A stretch of DNA of 42,635 bases from Planctomycetota bacterium (GTDB taxonomy: Bacteria; Planctomycetota; Planctomycetia; Isosphaerales; Isosphaeraceae). Below are positions 39,935 through 42,635 of this stretch, in pieces (the first letter of the stretch is position 1; each line of letters starts with the position of its first letter). Location: NCBI GenBank assembly GCA_021791715.1, contig JAJYWB010000056.1, positions 1-42,635 of the forward strand, in the 5' to 3' direction. The translations under genes were made by a program, and so were the position numbers. Below the pieces are notes generated by a model, which saw only the letters and a program-made list of their open reading frames with translations, had not been told where the DNA came from and did no database searches.

Positions 39935-42635
39935 ATGTACGCGATCTTGGGGAGGTCGATCGCCGAGCCGGGAACGCTCTTCGCGTTTGAACTCGACGTT
40001 TTGGCGACGGGGACGATCCTCGGCTTGATCGCCTTGATCGCTCATCTCGCGCTCGGTCGCGATCGCTGCCGCGCCAAATCGGCGGTATGGAACGCGTGTA
40101 CCGTCGGCTGGTTGCTCTCCCCCGCGATCGCGCTCGTTCCCGCCGCGCTCGCCGCGCCGATCCGCTCCCAAACCGAAGCGATCGCCGGAAAAGTATTCAG
40201 AATTTTCAATGCGCGAGAGACGAATCCTGATGTGAAAGTCCGTTTAAGCGGTAATCCAAAATTCGCCGAGCTCGCACGCAAACCGAAAGCGGCGCTCAAT
40301 GCCGTTTCAAAGCCGATCGCGAGCGAATCGGTCCTCCGCGTGAACGAACCGAAAAGCTTGCGCATCGAGCAGAAATCGTCGAAGCCTTCGATCGAGCCCG
40401 CGTCGATCGAAATCGACCTTAAGCGGGATCAAGCCACTCCGGTCGTCTTGAATTCAATAGCTACGGATTCTTTAAAAAATGAAATGAGAGAGCGCGATCC
40501 GATTCTAAAAGCGGCGATTCCGGCCCGGACGCTCCACGCTAACGTATATCAATATGGAACAGTATTTATCTGGGGCCACGGAATCGTCGCTATGATCTTG
40601 CTGGCGCGGTTGATCGGGGGAATTCGAGGCGCCTCGGGGCTCGGTAACAACGCCGTACCGCTCGAAGACGAAGCTTGGCTCGCGAAATTCGATCGCTTGC
40701 GCGAGCGGATCGGAATCACTCCGCGGGTTCGATTGATGCGATCGGCCGAGGTCGACGTGCCGACCGTCGTCGGAGTGCGAAACCCCGTCGTCCTCGTTCC
40801 CGATCGGCTCGTCTCGGCCGCGACCGCCGAGATGATCGAGGCGATTCTAATTCATGAATTTGCGCACATCAAGCGAAACGATTATCTCTGGAACATTTTG
40901 CTTCGTTTCGCGATCGCGGCGCACTGGCTCAACCCGTTCGTTTGGCTCGCTCGAAAGCTCACCGAGACGCTCCGCGAGCAAGCGTGCGACGATTTTTGCG
41001 TCTTTTGGCTGGGAAGTTCCGAGGCTTACCGCGCGACGTTACTCGAAGTGGCGACCGGACTGGCGCGGCGAAGATGGGAGACGATCGGCATGGCGATGAC
41101 ACGTACGAGTAAGCTTGCGCGTCGATTGGATTCGATCGAAGGCTCGAACGGGACCGAATCGTGCGTTCCCGGACGTCTGACGAAAATCGTGGCGGCGTCC
41201 GCGGTCGCGGTCGCGATCGTCCTCGCGGGAGCGTTCCGCGCGGAACCTTCGCGAGCAGACGGCGAAACCAAAACATCCAAGAATCAACAGATAACGAACA
41301 GATCCGACTCGTCCGGCGCACCCAAACCCGGGGCGAACGCGGAACTAAAACAAGCCGACGAACCCGCGGCGCCCGTTGAGAAGAATCAAGCCGACGACCC
41401 CTCGGCGCCCGCGGAGAACAAGCCTGATTCGGACCCCGCGAAAGAGCGAATCGTCGTCGACTCGGCGAAATCCGAGCCTCCGCTCGAAGTCACGGTGACA
41501 AGGCTTCGGCGTCATGACGTGAGCGGACCCTATTACCTCGAGTGTAAACTTGTCGCGTCGAGTCCGATTTCGATTTACGCCAAGGTCGGCGGGATCGTCG
41601 CCTCCGGCACGCTCGTCGATTCTGGAAAACGCGTGAAAAAAGGGGAATCGCTCGCCGAATTGACGGTCGCCGTGGACGACCGCATCGAGATCGCGCAGCG
41701 CAAATTCGAACTCGCCAAACTTCGTCTTCGCAAGGCCGATTCGTCGGTCAAGGCCGCCGCGGCCGCGCTTCAGGCCAAAAAAGCGGCGATCGAAGAGGCC
41801 GAGTCGGCGAGGATGAAAGCCGAGGAACAAAAACGATCGACTGAAAAAATGTATGAATATCTTAAAAAAATGAACGCCAAGCAGGCGGCTTCTCAGACTT
41901 CGGTCGACGAGGCGAATACAAAATTTGTGATCGCATCGTCCGAGGTGGAAGCGGCCAAGGCGCGGGTGAATTTCGCGAAATCGAGCGCGTCGGAATACGA
42001 ATCGCTTGAGGAAGGTTCTCGAACCGATCTGATGACCGCCGAGCTTGAACTCGTTGAAGCGAAATCGGAATTGGCGAATTTGAGGGCGATGAAAGACGCG
42101 GGTAAAATCCGATCTCCGATCGACGGAGTCGTGATGAGGCGGAACGTTCACGAGGGGGATCGCGTCGACGCCGAGAAGGGAGAACCGTTGTTCGTCGTCT
42201 CGTCGGCGGATCATCTGACGGGAACGGCTTCGATGCCGCAGAATTACGCCGATCAGCTCGATGTCGGCGATCCGATCGATCTCGAGTTATATTCACCGAG
42301 AAAAACGATTCGAACCAAAGTGAATCGCGTCGATTACGCTTTCGACGAGAAAACGCACACGATCGGCTTCGAGTTCGACGTGCCGAATCCCGACGGTCGG
42401 CTCCGCCCTGGAATGACAGGCTCGCTGACGATTTTCCTCAACGTTTACAGTAAAGTTCTCGTAGTACCGAGTTATTGCGTCTTCGAGGAACACGAATTGT
42501 TAGATGTAAACCTGCATTCGCGACCGGTGCAGCATCCCAAATATGTGGTGGTACGCGTATCCGAAGGCAAGGTGTCGCTCGTGCATGTCGGAGATCGAAT
42601 TCAGCCTCTTTGGAGCGACGACAAGTTTTCGTGCG
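39935..42635 (+). CDS. M56 (BlaR1-type) protease fused to HlyD-type efflux adaptor (3' partial)
   Basis: I translated this frame by hand: 900 codons from ATG 39935 to the window edge without a stop. Residues about 20-80 hold two membrane segments, and a third lies at about 207-233. The M56 zinc site is HEFAH (307-311), with E348 in REQACDDFC as the likely third ligand. One more membrane segment (about 418-436) is followed by a Pro/Ala/Asp-rich linker to about 515. The remainder is a membrane-fusion (HlyD/RND adaptor) protein: lipoyl half-motif at about 543-576, a Lys/Glu/Ala coiled coil to about 715, the second lipoyl half (IRSPIDGVVMRRNVHEGDRV, about 725-744), then a beta-barrel. Sensor and adaptor are normally separate genes. 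Confidence 0.85.
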   Translation, partial: MYAILGRSIAEPGTLFAFELDVLATGTILGLIALIAHLALGRDRCRAKSAVWNACTVGWLLSPAIALVPAALAAPIRSQTEAIAGKVFRIFNARETNPDVKVRLSGNPKFAELARKPKAALNAVSKPIASESVLRVNEPKSLRIEQKSSKPSIEPASIEIDLKRDQATPVVLNSIATDSLKNEMRERDPILKAAIPARTLHANVYQYGTVFIWGHGIVAMILLARLIGGIRGASGLGNNAVPLEDEAWLAKFDRLRERIGITPRVRLMRSAEVDVPTVVGVRNPVVLVPDRLVSAATAEMIEAILIHEFAHIKRNDYLWNILLRFAIAAHWLNPFVWLARKLTETLREQACDDFCVFWLGSSEAYRATLLEVATGLARRRWETIGMAMTRTSKLARRLDSIEGSNGTESCVPGRLTKIVAASAVAVAIVLAGAFRAEPSRADGETKTSKNQQITNRSDSSGAPKPGANAELKQADEPAAPVEKNQADDPSAPAENKPDSDPAKERIVVDSAKSEPPLEVTVTRLRRHDVSGPYYLECKLVASSPISIYAKVGGIVASGTLVDSGKRVKKGESLAELTVAVDDRIEIAQRKFELAKLRLRKADSSVKAAAAALQAKKAAIEEAESARMKAEEQKRSTEKMYEYLKKMNAKQAASQTSVDEANTKFVIASSEVEAAKARVNFAKSSASEYESLEEGSRTDLMTAELELVEAKSELANLRAMKDAGKIRSPIDGVVMRRNVHEGDRVDAEKGEPLFVVSSADHLTGTASMPQNYADQLDVGDPIDLELYSPRKTIRTKVNRVDYAFDEKTHTIGFEFDVPNPDGRLRPGMTGSLTIFLNVYSKVLVVPSYCVFEEHELLDVNLHSRPVQHPKYVVVRVSEGKVSLVHVGDRIQPLWSDDKFSC

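Overview
The window is bacterial, moderately GC-rich, gene-dense chromosomal DNA, most likely from a planctomycete (Planctomycetota, perhaps near Isosphaeraceae/Gemmataceae). The main reasons are a secreted one-heme cytochrome fused to two WD40 propellers, a Tat-exported aldo/keto reductase with a C-terminal cysteine cluster, two groEL copies around one groES, an excisionase-type HTH joined to a long low-complexity membrane protein, and a BlaI/M56 pair. The taxonomic call is an inference from gene content. No rRNA, tRNA, CRISPR array, insertion sequence or integrase was recognised.

Layout. 1-7150: a protein-folding block on the + strand (groEL1, groES, groEL2, dnaJ, grpE), followed by two small zinc-ribbon genes (fmdB-type and yacG) and a roughly 145-bp tandem duplication that includes the 3' end of yacG. 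7160-12480 (- strand): aldo/keto reductase, a TolC-type outer-membrane lipoprotein and a small Mpo1-like (DUF962) membrane protein. 12790-15200 (+): cytochrome c-WD40 protein with a clear promoter. 15250-18960 (-): AhpD-like protein, OmpA-type lipoprotein, HTH/low-complexity/TM protein and a small exported protein. 19480-22000 (+): a small protein overlapping a nucleotidyltransferase-fold gene whose first metal-binding Asp is missing, then a His/Gly-rich secreted protein. 22230-25260: a DraRnl-like RNA ligase (-) and leucyl aminopeptidase (+). 25360-28660 (-): an unknown two-TM protein, then a two-gene cassette of a TOPRIM-like DUF4276 protein and an ABC/SMC-type ATPase, with its own promoter and AT-rich islands on both sides. 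This cassette resembles two-gene OLD/PARIS/AbiL-like phage-defence systems and is the best candidate for an uncharacterised system. 28970-31450 (+): methyltransferase and type I phosphodiesterase-like protein. 31600-31990: repeats and a strong bidirectional terminator. 32010-39260 (-): gltD, gltB and a LysR regulator, i.e. glutamate synthase with a probable regulator. 39470-end (+): promoter, palindromic operator, BlaI repressor and a 3'-truncated gene in which an M56 (BlaR1-type) sensor protease is fused in frame to an HlyD-type efflux adaptor.

A dispersed repeat with inverted ends is present at the window start and at 31602-31716. Its right half also occurs in inverted orientation at 8696-8774. 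Long open frames antisense to gltB, the WD40 gene, the reductase and others are side effects of GC-rich codon usage and were not annotated.
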